Shown here: positions 8,480 to 16,450 of the stretch, piece by piece | Numbering within the stretch: the stretch's first letter is position 1 | Layout: each line of letters starts with the position of its first letter | Source of the DNA: Comamonadaceae bacterium | Lineage (GTDB): Bacteria > Pseudomonadota > Gammaproteobacteria > Burkholderiales > Burkholderiaceae_C | Assembly (NCBI GenBank): GCA_947483455.1 | Contig: CANKNK010000002.1 | Location: 1-20,015 of the forward strand | Reading direction: 5' to 3' | DNA: 20,015 nt | Made by a program: the position numbers and the translations under genes | Notes under the pieces: generated by a model | Told to the model about the DNA's origin: nothing | What the model saw: only the letters and a program-made list of their open reading frames with translations | Databases searched by the model: none

Positions 8480-8884
8480 TTAGTCGTCGATGGACGCGCT
8501 CCAGCGTGCATCCAGCCCTTTTTGCAGGTCGCGCCGGTCGCGCTTGGTGGGGCGGCCATGGCTCAGGGCGTCGGCGGGCTCCGCATGCAAGCGCCGGTGT
8601 TCTTGCACCGCAAGGCGCGCGCTGATGCTTTCCGCACTTTCTTCGTACAAGGCCTGCGCCACCGGCGCCGGGCCGCGCACTGCGCTCAGGCCTTTGACTG
8701 TGATGGTGCGCGGGATTTTGGCCTGCCATACCGTGAGCAGGTCGCCCACCCGCACCTCGCGCGAGGGTTTGATGTTTTGCTTGGCGATTTGCACATGGCC
8801 TTTGTTGACTTCGTCGGTGGCGATGGAGCGCGTTTTGAAAAAACGCGCCGCCCACAGCCATTTGTCAATGCGCACACTGTCCAT
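8480..8884 (-). CDS. hslR: S4-domain RNA-binding protein, Hsp15/HslR-like
   Basis: The protein has an N-terminal S4 RNA-binding domain (about residues 3-60), seen as RIDKWLWAARFFKTRSIA and GHVQIAKQNIKPSREVRVGD, followed by a basic tail with GRPTKRDRRDLQ. This is the pattern of Hsp15 (HslR), which binds stalled 50S subunits carrying peptidyl-tRNA. The ATG at 8884 gives 134 residues, close to the usual family length of about 130, and places the S4 domain at the N-terminus. An upstream in-frame ATG at 8938 would add 18 residues and overlap the dusC end by 17 bp, so it cannot be excluded. The gene follows dusC and hemH on the same strand, probably in one operon. Confidence 0.88.
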   Translation of the reverse strand: MDSVRIDKWLWAARFFKTRSIATDEVNKGHVQIAKQNIKPSREVRVGDLLTVWQAKIPRTITVKGLSAVRGPAPVAQALYEESAESISARLAVQEHRRLHAEPADALSHGRPTKRDRRDLQKGLDARWSASIDD

Positions 8885-8921
8885 GCTGGTGTCTTTGCTC
8901 AATGCTGGTTGAAAAATAGGG

Positions 8922-9917
8922 CTAAACCTGTCGCGCATTGAGCGGCTGCGCGCTCACCCAGGCATCGAATACCCGCACGTCTATTTCGGTTTTGAGGCCT
9001 TCGTAGGCCTGCTGCGCCGGGGGGTAATGGCGACGCAAAAAATTAAGCCACTGCTTGAGCCGTCCGGCTTGTTGGCGTGCCTCCAGGTGCGAGCGCACCA
9101 GGTGCCAAAAATGGCTTATGTGCAACTGCACGCCCGCCCAGTCCAAACCCGGAGCCAACGGGCAGGCCGGCGCAAGCACAAGCGGTGTGGACTGCGCCGT
9201 GGCGGCGCAAATCTCCAGCGCCAGGCCGGGGTTGCTGACTATGCCGCGCCCTAGCATCAGCGTGTCACAGCCCGATTCCAATCGGCATTGCTGCGCATCC
9301 TGCGCGTTCCAGATTTCGCCATTGGCAATAAGCGGCACGCGCACCTGGGTTCGGATGTCGGCTATGCGATGCCAATAGGCCGGGGGGCGGTAGCCGTCGG
9401 CGCGGGTGCGTGCGTGCACCACGATTTCACCGGCGCCGCCTTCCTGCAAAGCCAGCGCGCATTCTTCGGCGCGGCTGTCATCCGCAAAACCCAGGCGCAT
9501 TTTGGCCGAGACCATTTGATGCGTGGGTACCGCGGCACGCACGGCTTTGACAATCGCAAACAAAAGCTCTGGGTCTTGCAACAGCGCGGCGCCACCACCG
9601 TGGCGGTTCACCACTTTGGCCGGGCAACCGAAATTGAGGTCTACGCCATCAGCGCCCATGCTCGCCACCCGTGCAGCGTTATCGGCCAGGCAGGCTGGGT
9701 CTGAGCCCAGCAGCTGCGGGCGCACCGGCACGCCAGCCGCTGTGCAGCCGCCATGAAGCAACTCGGGCACGACACGGACAAACACGCGCTCGGGTAGCAA
9801 GGTGTCGGTGACGCGGATGAACTCCGACACACAACGGTCTATGCCACCGACGCGGGTGAGCACATCGCGCAAAACAAAGTCGAGCAAGCCCTCCATCGGG
9901 GCCAGGATGATGGCCAT
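8922..9917 (-). CDS. dusC: tRNA-dihydrouridine synthase DusC
   Basis: This FMN-dependent enzyme reduces a specific uridine in the tRNA D loop to dihydrouridine. The 331-residue protein opens with LAPMEGLLDFVLRDVLT (5-21), the start of the TIM barrel. It has the catalytic loop DLNFGCPAKVVNRHGGGA (93-110) with Cys98, the same number as the catalytic Cys of E. coli DusC. The FMN and tRNA contacts SAKMRLGF, VVHARTR, ANGEIW and MLGRG then appear in order, followed by the C-terminal helical domain beginning near residue 245. The APMEG start and NRHGGGA loop point to the DusC branch (U16 in E. coli) over DusA or DusB. It starts 15 bp after the hemH stop. Confidence 0.94.
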   Translation of the reverse strand: MAIILAPMEGLLDFVLRDVLTRVGGIDRCVSEFIRVTDTLLPERVFVRVVPELLHGGCTAAGVPVRPQLLGSDPACLADNAARVASMGADGVDLNFGCPAKVVNRHGGGAALLQDPELLFAIVKAVRAAVPTHQMVSAKMRLGFADDSRAEECALALQEGGAGEIVVHARTRADGYRPPAYWHRIADIRTQVRVPLIANGEIWNAQDAQQCRLESGCDTLMLGRGIVSNPGLALEICAATAQSTPLVLAPACPLAPGLDWAGVQLHISHFWHLVRSHLEARQQAGRLKQWLNFLRRHYPPAQQAYEGLKTEIDVRVFDAWVSAQPLNARQV

Positions 9918-9932
9918 CGCGCCCAGGCGCCC

Positions 9933-11024
9933 TTAGTTTGGCGCGCCCAAGGCCAATGCGGCCTGGCGCGAGTGTTCAAGGGCTTGGGCATCCGGCGGCG
10001 TGTCCACGGGCCAGCCGCCCAGGTGCTGGCGGGCTACCGCAGCCAGCGCGTCTATGCCAGAGGCACCGTCGTTCAGGCAGGGGATGTAGTGAAAGGCTTT
10101 GCCACCCGCCTCTAAAAAAGCATGGCGTGCTTCCATATTGATTTCTTCCAGCGTTTCCAGGCAGTCGCTGGTAAAGCCGGGGCAGATGACATCGACGCGC
10201 CCGACGCCCGACTGGCCCATGGCGATCAGCGTCGGTTCGGTATAGGGCTCTAGCCATTTGGCACGGCCTAAGCGACTCTGAAAAGTCACTTTGTACTGGT
10301 CTTTGGTCAGGCCCAGTCGCTCTGCCAAAAGGCGCGCGGTTTTGAAACACTCGCAATGGTAATGGTCACCTAGGTGCAGGGTCCGCTCCGGTACGCCATG
10401 AAAACTCATGACCAATACATCCGGGCGGCCATGCTGCTGCCAATAGGCCTCTACCCCCACTTGCAAGGCCGCGATGTAGGCCGGATGGTCGTGGTAGTGG
10501 TTGATAAAGCGCAGTTCAGGAATGGCGCGCGTAGCGGCGGCCCACAGGTAGACCGCATCAAACAGGCTGGCAGTAGTCGTCGCTGAATACTGGGGGTAGG
10601 CCGGCAGCAGCAGCACGCGGGTCACGCCTTCGGCCTTGAGCGCATCGAGCTGCGAAGGGATGGACTGGCTGCCGTAGCGCATGGCCCAGCGCACCCGCAC
10701 GTGCAAGCCCAGCGCTTGCAAGCGCTGCTCCAGCAAGGTGGCTTGTTTTTCCGTCCAGATTTTCAGCGGCGAGCCCTCGGGCGTCCAAATGCTGGCGTAT
10801 TTGGCCGCTGACTTGGCCGGTCGAAAGCGCAAAATAATGCCGTGCAATATCAGCAGCCAGATCAGGCGGGGGATTTCAACCACGCGGTGGTCGCTCAGAA
10901 ACTCGCCCAGATAGCGGCGCACGGCGGACGCTGTAGGGGCGTCAGGGGTTCCCAAATTGCAATACAGCACCGCCGTATGCGCGGCTTGCCCGTGGGAATA
11001 AGGGGGTTCTTTTTGAAAAGGCAT
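9933..11024 (-). CDS. hemH: Ferrochelatase
   Basis: Ferrochelatase inserts Fe2+ into protoporphyrin IX to complete haem, working at the inner face of the cytoplasmic membrane. Landmarks in the 363-residue protein include [14 protein letters not shown] (18-31), [10 protein letters not shown] (36-45), [10 protein letters not shown] (144-153), SFHGVPER (207-214) with the metal-binding His209, [14 protein letters not shown] (249-262) and [15 protein letters not shown] (281-295) with the conserved Glu. The ATG at 11024 gives the normal N-terminus; an open frame continues upstream to 11312 but lies inside the HAD gene on the other strand. The divergent HAD start is only 19 bp away. With dusC and hslR behind it, it probably heads an operon. 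Confidence 0.96.
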   Translation of the reverse strand: MPFQKEPPYSHGQAAHTAVLYCNLGTPDAPTASAVRRYLGEFLSDHRVVEIPRLIWLLILHGIILRFRPAKSAAKYASIWTPEGSPLKIWTEKQATLLEQRLQALGLHVRVRWAMRYGSQSIPSQLDALKAEGVTRVLLLPAYPQYSATTTASLFDAVYLWAAATRAIPELRFINHYHDHPAYIAALQVGVEAYWQQHGRPDVLVMSFHGVPERTLHLGDHYHCECFKTARLLAERLGLTKDQYKVTFQSRLGRAKWLEPYTEPTLIAMGQSGVGRVDVICPGFTSDCLETLEEINMEARHAFLEAGGKAFHYIPCLNDGASGIDALAAVARQHLGGWPVDTPPDAQALEHSRQAALALGAPN

Positions 11025-11043
11025 GCAGTATTCTCGCCCACCT

Positions 11044-11739
11044 ATGCTTGACGCCTCCAAAATCCGCGCTATCTCCCTGGACCTCGATGACACTTTGTGG
11101 CCGGTTTGGCCCACCATTGCCCGGGCTGAAATCCAGATGCAAGACTTTTTGCGCCCGCTGGCGCCGGTCACCGCCGCCATGATGGCCGACCCCCTGCAAA
11201 GGGCCCAATTGCGCGACGCGGTAGTCACAGCGCAAGCGGCCAGTGCCCACGATATGAGCGCGCTGCGCCTAGGCATGATTGACATGGCCTTGCAGCGCTG
11301 TGGCGAGCCCACTGCCTTGGCGCACCAGGCATTTGCGGTGTTTTACGCCGCGCGCCAGCAGGTAGATTTGTATGCCGATAGCGCCCAGGCACTGCAACGC
11401 CTCGCGGGACGCTTCCCCTTGCTGGCCCTGACCAACGGCAATGCCGATGTCCATTTGGTGGGCATTGGGCATTGGTTTGTGGGCAGTGTGGGCGCGCATA
11501 CCGTGGGCCTGCCCAAGCCGCACAAAGCTATTTTTGATGCGGCCGCCAGCGCGCTGCAATGCAGCCACGAACAAGTGCTGCATGTGGGCGACGATGCGCG
11601 CTTGGATGTGCTAGCGGCCTTAGACGCGGGTATGCAAAGCGTGTGGGTCAACCGCCGGGGCGCCAACTGGGAGCATGCACGCACGCCCCATTTAGCGGTG
11701 CCCAATCTGGATGTTTTGTGCCATGCGCTGGGGGTATGA
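11044..11739 (+). CDS. HAD-superfamily hydrolase (phosphatase-like)
   Basis: This 231-residue protein has the four HAD motifs: DLDDT with nucleophile Asp13 and acid/base Asp15 (motif I), LTNGN (motif II), the lysine in [10 protein letters not shown] (motif III) and [10 protein letters not shown] (motif IV). A helical cap of about 80 residues between motifs I and II indicates a C1-capped enzyme of the phosphoglycolate-phosphatase/haloacid-dehalogenase-like group. The substrate cannot be inferred from sequence; similar genes are often annotated only as HAD family hydrolase. The ATG at 11044 gives a typical start ([19 protein letters not shown]). Another in-frame ATG at 11023 would overlap the hemH start codon on the other strand. 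No clear ribosome site is visible before either. Confidence 0.88.
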   Translation: MLDASKIRAISLDLDDTLWPVWPTIARAEIQMQDFLRPLAPVTAAMMADPLQRAQLRDAVVTAQAASAHDMSALRLGMIDMALQRCGEPTALAHQAFAVFYAARQQVDLYADSAQALQRLAGRFPLLALTNGNADVHLVGIGHWFVGSVGAHTVGLPKPHKAIFDAAASALQCSHEQVLHVGDDARLDVLAALDAGMQSVWVNRRGANWEHARTPHLAVPNLDVLCHALGV

Positions 11740-11811
11740 GGAGGCCGCCACTACCGGCTCAGCAGACTGGCTTGCCCACGGGTGGCTATCGCCTAGGTGC
11801 GACGCGCAGCC
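11740..11811. other. Convergent junction of HAD gene and hpnE
   Basis: These 72 bp separate two convergent genes. Short self-complementary stretches such as CCACGGGTGG are present, but none is followed by a T-run, so no terminator is called. Confidence 0.3.
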
Positions 11812-13257
11812 CTAATCTTTCCAGACAAAACCTTCGGTCTCTACCAATGCCAGGGAGGCCATGATGCCGCTGCGTACTGCGCCTTCTAGCGTGGCGGGGT
11901 AGGGCTTGTAGAGGTAATCTCCGCAGGCCATCAGGCCCGGGGCGACCTGCTGGGGCGGACGCACCAAGCGCGCCGCGCATGAGAAAGTGGCTTGTTTTTC
12001 CACCACGGTGCGGATGGCGCTTAAACGCTGTCCATCCAACCAGTCCTCTAGCTGTTCCTCTGCCTGCGCCAGCACCACGGACTCTAAATGCTCGAACTCG
12101 CCCTGGGGGGCGCTGACGACGAGTGCAATCAGCCCGGGCGGGCCGCCGAGCTGGCCGCGGTCAAAGGCAAATTGTGCCGGCGCGAGCGGGCTGCTGCGCA
12201 GGGCCAACATGGGACGGGGTAATTCCAGCCCGGGCGCGTGCGCATACACGGTGGCAATAGACTGGTACCGCATGGCCTTGGCCGGGCGCAGCCAACGCTG
12301 CAAATGCAAGCCCAGGTTTTTGGGCGCCAGCGGCAGGTACTCACTAAACGCCTGCACCGCATGTTGCGGGGCGGTGGCCCAGATGACACGGTCAAAGCTT
12401 TCGCCGTCGATCTGCCATTGCCCACCGCTCCATTGGGGGCAGGCGGCGCGGCGCCCCAGATGGACGCTGGCGCCGTGCTCCTTGAGCCAAGCGGCCGCCG
12501 CATGGGGAAACACGGCGCCCAGGTCTACGGTGGGCAGTAGCAAATCCGAACCGGCAGCGCGCCAGGGGGTCTTGTGTGCTGTTTCCAGAGGCGGAGGATC
12601 GATCCGGCTCAGGGTTTCGCTGGCGGGAAGAGGTGTTGGCTTTTTTTTGCGGGGTTTGGCAAACAGGCTGTCGTGCAGCACGGTCAAAAAAACCTGGCCG
12701 CTGGCCAATTTCGGCGGTGTGTTGAGAGCCGAAACACACAAGGGGGCTATCAGGTCCTCCACGACGGCGCTGTGAATGCCCTGGCACAGCTCGGCGACAC
12801 TAGTTTGGGCGCTGCACTGGAATTGGTTTTTTCGCCATAGCCGCAGTGCCCGCACCAAAGACCTTTTGTCGCCCAAATTCCACCCGCGTGCCAGCATCAA
12901 GCCGGCCATCAAATTCCAGGGCTGCGGCCAATCGGGTAACTGCAAGCCGTCGCCATCGGCAAAGCGCAGGCCTAGCGGCAGGCGCAGCAAGGTTTGCGCC
13001 GGATCCACGCCCACGGTGCGCATCAGATCCAGGGTTTCGCGGTAGGCGCCGAGCAAGATATGTTGGCCGTTGTCCAGCGTGGCGGCACTGCCATCGGGAA
13101 GCAGTCCGTCGGCACTGGTTGGCAGTGTGCGGGCTCTGCCCCCGAGCGATCGACTGGCTTCCAGCACGGTAACCTGGTGTCCCGCCTGCACCGCGTGGAT
13201 GGCGGCCGCCAGGCCGCTCCAACCGGCACCCACCACGCAGACCCGGTGGCGCTTCAT
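11812..13257 (-). CDS. hpnE: Hydroxysqualene dehydroxylase HpnE (FAD amine-oxidase family)
   Basis: HpnE converts hydroxysqualene to squalene, the last step of the HpnCDE route. The 481-residue protein starts with an FAD-binding Rossmann motif (VVGAGWSGLAAAI, 8-20; the acidic residue of VLEAS at 31-35; then GGRAR, 39-43). It ends with the second FAD contact GLMACGDYLYKPYPATLEGAV, cut here as GLMACGDY and LEGAVRSG. That arrangement is typical of the amine oxidase/phytoene desaturase family. A lysine-rich patch near residue 203 (PRKKKPTP) and the following proline-rich loop are a local oddity. The ATG overlaps the hpnD stop (ATGA), indicating coupled translation. Carotenoid desaturase is the main alternative, made unlikely by hpnD and hpnC next door. 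Confidence 0.92.
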   Translation of the reverse strand: MKRHRVCVVGAGWSGLAAAIHAVQAGHQVTVLEASRSLGGRARTLPTSADGLLPDGSAATLDNGQHILLGAYRETLDLMRTVGVDPAQTLLRLPLGLRFADGDGLQLPDWPQPWNLMAGLMLARGWNLGDKRSLVRALRLWRKNQFQCSAQTSVAELCQGIHSAVVEDLIAPLCVSALNTPPKLASGQVFLTVLHDSLFAKPRKKKPTPLPASETLSRIDPPPLETAHKTPWRAAGSDLLLPTVDLGAVFPHAAAAWLKEHGASVHLGRRAACPQWSGGQWQIDGESFDRVIWATAPQHAVQAFSEYLPLAPKNLGLHLQRWLRPAKAMRYQSIATVYAHAPGLELPRPMLALRSSPLAPAQFAFDRGQLGGPPGLIALVVSAPQGEFEHLESVVLAQAEEQLEDWLDGQRLSAIRTVVEKQATFSCAARLVRPPQQVAPGLMACGDYLYKPYPATLEGAVRSGIMASLALVETEGFVWKD

Positions 13258-14093
13258 AAGCGGCCCAGCGCCTGGACTTTCCAGGCCAACCAGAATTTGT
13301 GGATAGGGGTGAGGCGAACCCGGCGCTCCAGCACGGGAAAGCCCTCGCGTTCAATTTCACGCAGTAGCCGCCGGTAGATGCTGGCCATCATCAGGCCGGG
13401 TTTTTGGCTGCGCCTGTCTGCCTGCGGCAGCAGGCCCAGCGCCTGCTCGTACAAGCCGTGGGCGCGTTCGGCCTGGAAGGCCATCAAGGCGCTGAAACGG
13501 GCCGAAGGGATGCGCTTTAATACTTCGTGTGCTTTCACATCAAACTTCTGTAACTCATTGACGGGTATATATATTCTTCCACGTTGGGCGTCTTCTCCCA
13601 CATCCCGGATGATGTTTGTCAGTTGCAGCGCCTGACCCAGCGTGTGGGCATAGACGGTGGTTTGGGCATCGCTTTGGCCAAATATCCGCGCCGCCACTTC
13701 GCCCACGACGCCGGCCACCAAATGGCAGTAGCGTTGCAAATTGGGGAAGTCCAGGTAGCGGGTCTGCTCCAGGTCCATTTGGCAACCTCGGATCACGCTG
13801 TGCAAGTGCTCTTGGCTAATGCCATACGTGGGTGCCAGCGGCATCAGGGCTTTCATCACCGGGTGTGAGGGCTGGCCGCTGTAGGACTTGGACACTTCGC
13901 TCAGCCACCAGGCCAGTTTGGTGGCGGCGACGCCCGGATCCACCGCGTCATCGACCACATCATCGACTTCGCGGCAAAAAGCATAAAACGCGGTGATGGC
14001 CGCACGCCGTGGTGGCGGCAAAAACAAAAAGGCGTAATAAAAGCTGCTGCCCGAGGCGGCCGCCTTTTCCTGAACATACTGGGCGGGAGTCAT
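13254..14093 (-). CDS. hpnD: Presqualene diphosphate synthase HpnD
   Basis: HpnD joins two farnesyl diphosphates head-to-head to presqualene diphosphate. The 279-residue protein is a squalene/phytoene synthase-family enzyme with both aspartate-rich Mg2+ sites. The first is REVDDVVDDAVD (41-52; Asp44, 45, 48, 49) and the second is NIIRDVGEDAQRGRIYIP (160-177; Asp164, Asp168). Both match the intact family pattern, so the enzyme should be active. Its stop overlaps the hpnE start by 4 bp. A 120-bp gap separates it from hpnC upstream, larger than usual for this gene trio. Phytoene synthase is the alternative reading, but the neighbouring hpnC and hpnE favour squalene. Confidence 0.94.
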   Translation of the reverse strand: MTPAQYVQEKAAASGSSFYYAFLFLPPPRRAAITAFYAFCREVDDVVDDAVDPGVAATKLAWWLSEVSKSYSGQPSHPVMKALMPLAPTYGISQEHLHSVIRGCQMDLEQTRYLDFPNLQRYCHLVAGVVGEVAARIFGQSDAQTTVYAHTLGQALQLTNIIRDVGEDAQRGRIYIPVNELQKFDVKAHEVLKRIPSARFSALMAFQAERAHGLYEQALGLLPQADRRSQKPGLMMASIYRRLLREIEREGFPVLERRVRLTPIHKFWLAWKVQALGRL

Positions 14094-14213
14094 GCCCTAT
14101 TGTCACCTGAGCGCAGACCCCCAAGGCGCGTGAGTGCGCGCGTGCGCCGCTGTTTGCGCCACTGGTATCTATAGAAGCCCGGCGCTATTGAGAGCAGAGA
14201 CGGGAGGTGCAAG
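14094..14213 (-). other. 120-bp gap between hpnC and hpnD
   Basis: The gap has no open frame I can support. On the minus strand it contains TTGCAC followed 17 bases later by AATAGC, a weak promoter-like pair that could give hpnD-hpnE its own start, and several alternating GCGC stretches. I see no hairpin with a T-run. Confidence 0.3.
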
Positions 14214-15101
14214 TCACATCAGGAGCGCGCGCCACGCGATGCGCGGGGCGTCCCACCAGTGCAAGCGCGGACGGGTGTGCAATACCGCGCCGCCCAGGGC
14301 TTCGATCTTGTCCAAAACACGCAAGCCCCCTTGCACCACCAGGCGCAGTTCCCATCCGGCACGTCCTGGTATCTGGTGCACCAGGGCCTGGCCCTGGGCC
14401 ATTCGCGCCCTGGCATCACGGGCGCAAAGGCGCACCATGGCGTCCGCGTTGGGTGGCATGGCCTCGCGCGCAGCGGGTTGCCGCATCACAGAGTGGGGAT
14501 CAAAGCCGGTGCTGGCGCAGCCATCAAGCGGGAAATAATTGCGGCCATTGGGTAAATCACGGCTAGGGTCTTGCCAGAAGTTGATCAATTGCAAGGCGGT
14601 GCAAATGGCGTCACTGCGTTCCAGCGCCAGGGTATCTTGCACGCCGTACAAATGCAGCAGCAAGCGCCCCACAGGGTTGGCCGAGTTGGCGCAATAGGCC
14701 AGCAAGGCAGCCATGTCGGGGTAATCCCCGCCGTCCTGCGTCATACGGACATCGTGGACAAAAGCGTCTAGCAGCGCGTGCAACAAATGCGCAGGCAGCG
14801 CAAATTCGGCGAGCGCGCGGGCTAAGGGGCCAAAGACCTGCGGCCAGCGGTGCGGGCCTGGCGTTTGGCTGGGAATGACAGCTTCGCAGGCTTGGCGCAG
14901 CGCCTGCCGGTACGCCGCCAAATCAGCCAAGCGCTGTTCGGGGCTGGCCTGGCCTTCGTCTGCTAGGTCGTCGGCGGTGCGGGCGAAGTGGTAGAGGGCT
15001 GCAATCGGTGCACGCAAACGCGGCGGGCAGAGCCAAGAGGCGACCGGGAAGTTCTCGTAATGCGCAATGGGCGCTGGGTCGGGTCCGGCAGTGGCGGGCA
15101 T
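14214..15101 (-). CDS. hpnC: Hydroxysqualene synthase HpnC
   Basis: HpnC turns presqualene diphosphate into hydroxysqualene, the middle step between HpnD and HpnE. The 295-residue protein is a squalene/phytoene synthase homologue starting with the HpnC-typical stretch HYENFPVASWLCPPRLR (14-30). It has a first Asp motif ARTADDLADEG (40-50; Asp44, 45, 48) and a second NFWQDPSRDLPNGRNYFP (174-191; Asp178, Asp182). The ATG at 15101 gives the expected N-terminus. The frame stays open to 15314, but that would absorb the divergent promoter region and add 71 residues unlike the family. It is the first gene of the leftward squalene cluster. No squalene-hopene cyclase gene is visible in the window. Confidence 0.93.
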   Translation of the reverse strand: MPATAGPDPAPIAHYENFPVASWLCPPRLRAPIAALYHFARTADDLADEGQASPEQRLADLAAYRQALRQACEAVIPSQTPGPHRWPQVFGPLARALAEFALPAHLLHALLDAFVHDVRMTQDGGDYPDMAALLAYCANSANPVGRLLLHLYGVQDTLALERSDAICTALQLINFWQDPSRDLPNGRNYFPLDGCASTGFDPHSVMRQPAAREAMPPNADAMVRLCARDARARMAQGQALVHQIPGRAGWELRLVVQGGLRVLDKIEALGGAVLHTRPRLHWWDAPRIAWRALLM

Positions 15102-15219
15102 AGGCCGATTGTGCCTTGGGTGGCAGCGATCAGGCTTTGAAGGGCGTGCCCGGGCGACTCGGTCTATGGCCCCATGCCCCCCAATGCGCAGGCTTATTCC
15201 CTGGCATCGAGGGTAAACC

Positions 15220-15248
15220 AGTATAATTACTAACCTGTCAGTCATTAA
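15220..15248. promoter_or_regulatory. Divergent promoter region with operator-like repeat, hpnC / RND pump
   Basis: A perfect -10 hexamer TATAAT (15222-15227, plus strand) faces the pump genes 100 bp ahead; it has no good -35. On the minus strand TATACT (complement of 15220-15225) with TTAATG 17 bases upstream (complement of 15243-15248) could serve hpnC. An imperfect inverted repeat TTACTAAC-CT-GTCAGTCA (15227-15244, six of eight positions symmetric) overlaps both. Its form resembles sites bound by TetR-family repressors of efflux pumps, so it is a candidate operator. The assignment is inferred; no regulator gene is present nearby. Confidence 0.55.
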
Positions 15249-15325
15249 TAAGCCATTGCTTGCGCTTGTCCCTGGGGCAAGCAGCTTGAGATGATGTTTT
15301 CCCTCCCTCTGCATCCATCAAAACC

Positions 15326-16450
15326 ATGAATTTGCCTATCTCCTGGCCGGCCCGGCTTGTTATCGTGGCTTGCCTTCTATTGCAAGCCTGCTCCAAACCC
15401 GTTCCCGCCGAGGAGCCGGTGCGGGCGGTGAAGGTTCTGACCGTGGGCTTGGACGCCATGCAGTCCGGCGCTGAATACGCCGGTGAGGTGCGTTCACGCG
15501 TCGAGTCGCGTTTGGGCTTTCGCGTGAGCGGCAAATTGCTGCGCCGCCATGTTGAAATGGGACAGCATGTGAGGGCTGGCGAGCTATTGGCGCAACTGGA
15601 CCCGCAAGACTTCAAGCTGGCCGCCGACGGCGCCCGCGCGCAACTGGCCGCCGCCGCTACCAACCGGGATTTGGCGCTAGCGGACTTCAAGCGCTACAAG
15701 GACTTGCGCGAGCAAAATTTCATCAGCGCTGCCGAATTGGAGCGGCGCGACACAACGCTCAAAGCAGCCCAGGCGCAGGTCGACCAGGCCCAAGCGCAAC
15801 TGGCCGGATTGGGCAACCAGACCGCTTACGCCAATTTGGTGGCCGATGTTGCCGGTGTGGTGACCTCGGTTGATGCCGAGCCGGGCCAGGTGCTGGCCGC
15901 TGGTACGCCGGTTTTGCGCATCGCCCAGGATGGTCCGCGGGATGTGGTATTTGCCGTGCCAGAGGACAAAGTTGGCAAGCTCAAAGTCGGCTCGCAAGTG
16001 CTGGTGCAGGCTTGGGCGGAGCAGAAAAACGCAAGCGCTGTCGTGCGCGAAGTGGCGGCCAGTGCCGACGCGGTAACGCGGACCTACACCGTCAAGGTGG
16101 GATTGACCGGCTCCGAAAACTGGCCCCTGGGCTCTACCGTCACCGTAGCCCCCAAGGCGCTGGACCGTTCGGGCCCGTCGGTCATCAAACTGCCGACCAG
16201 CGCGCTCCAGCACGACGGCGAAAAAGCGGCGGTGTGGGTACTTGAAAAAGCCACGATGACGGTGCGCTTGCAGCCCATTGCCATTACCACCGCTGACGGC
16301 AACGAAGTCGTGGTCTCTCGGGGCTTAGAGCCAGGCATGCAGGTGGTGAGCGTGGGCGCCCACGTGCTCAACCCAGGGCAAAAAGTGACGATTTACCAGT
16401 CCAAGCAAGCCGCTGCGGCCGCAGCATCGGTTCCGGCTCCAGCACAGTGA
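15326..16450 (+). CDS. RND efflux membrane-fusion (periplasmic adaptor) lipoprotein
   Basis: This 374-residue adaptor joins an inner-membrane RND pump to an outer-membrane channel. The N-terminus is a lipoprotein signal: basic/hydrophobic residues 10-20 then the lipobox LLQAC with Cys22; Ser at the next position argues against inner-membrane retention by Asp. The two lipoyl half-motifs lie at about 63-97 (LGFRVSGKLLRRHVEMGQHV) and 166-200 (ANLVADVAGVVTSVDAEPGQ). An alpha-helical hairpin of about 65 residues rich in Ala and Gln separates them. Beta-barrel and membrane-proximal domains follow, then an Ala-rich tail. Its TGA overlaps the GTG of the permease gene (GTGA), so the two are one transcript. 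The pump substrate is not deducible. Confidence 0.93.
   Translation: MNLPISWPARLVIVACLLLQACSKPVPAEEPVRAVKVLTVGLDAMQSGAEYAGEVRSRVESRLGFRVSGKLLRRHVEMGQHVRAGELLAQLDPQDFKLAADGARAQLAAAATNRDLALADFKRYKDLREQNFISAAELERRDTTLKAAQAQVDQAQAQLAGLGNQTAYANLVADVAGVVTSVDAEPGQVLAAGTPVLRIAQDGPRDVVFAVPEDKVGKLKVGSQVLVQAWAEQKNASAVVREVAASADAVTRTYTVKVGLTGSENWPLGSTVTVAPKALDRSGPSVIKLPTSALQHDGEKAAVWVLEKATMTVRLQPIAITTADGNEVVVSRGLEPGMQVVSVGAHVLNPGQKVTIYQSKQAAAAAASVPAPAQ

Noticed and set aside
8265..8861. 198-codon minus-strand open frame across the S4-protein gene and the rib leader
   Set aside because: It is out of frame with the S4 domain protein that occupies most of it, and its translation is Arg/Ala/His-rich low complexity typical of a shadow frame in GC-rich DNA.
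11025..11312. 96-residue N-terminal extension of ferrochelatase
   Set aside because: It lies entirely opposite the HAD gene, is Ser/Arg/Ala-rich, and the normal ferrochelatase N-terminus begins at 11024.
15102..15314. 71-residue N-terminal extension of HpnC
   Set aside because: It does not match the family N-terminus and would place coding sequence over the divergent promoter region.
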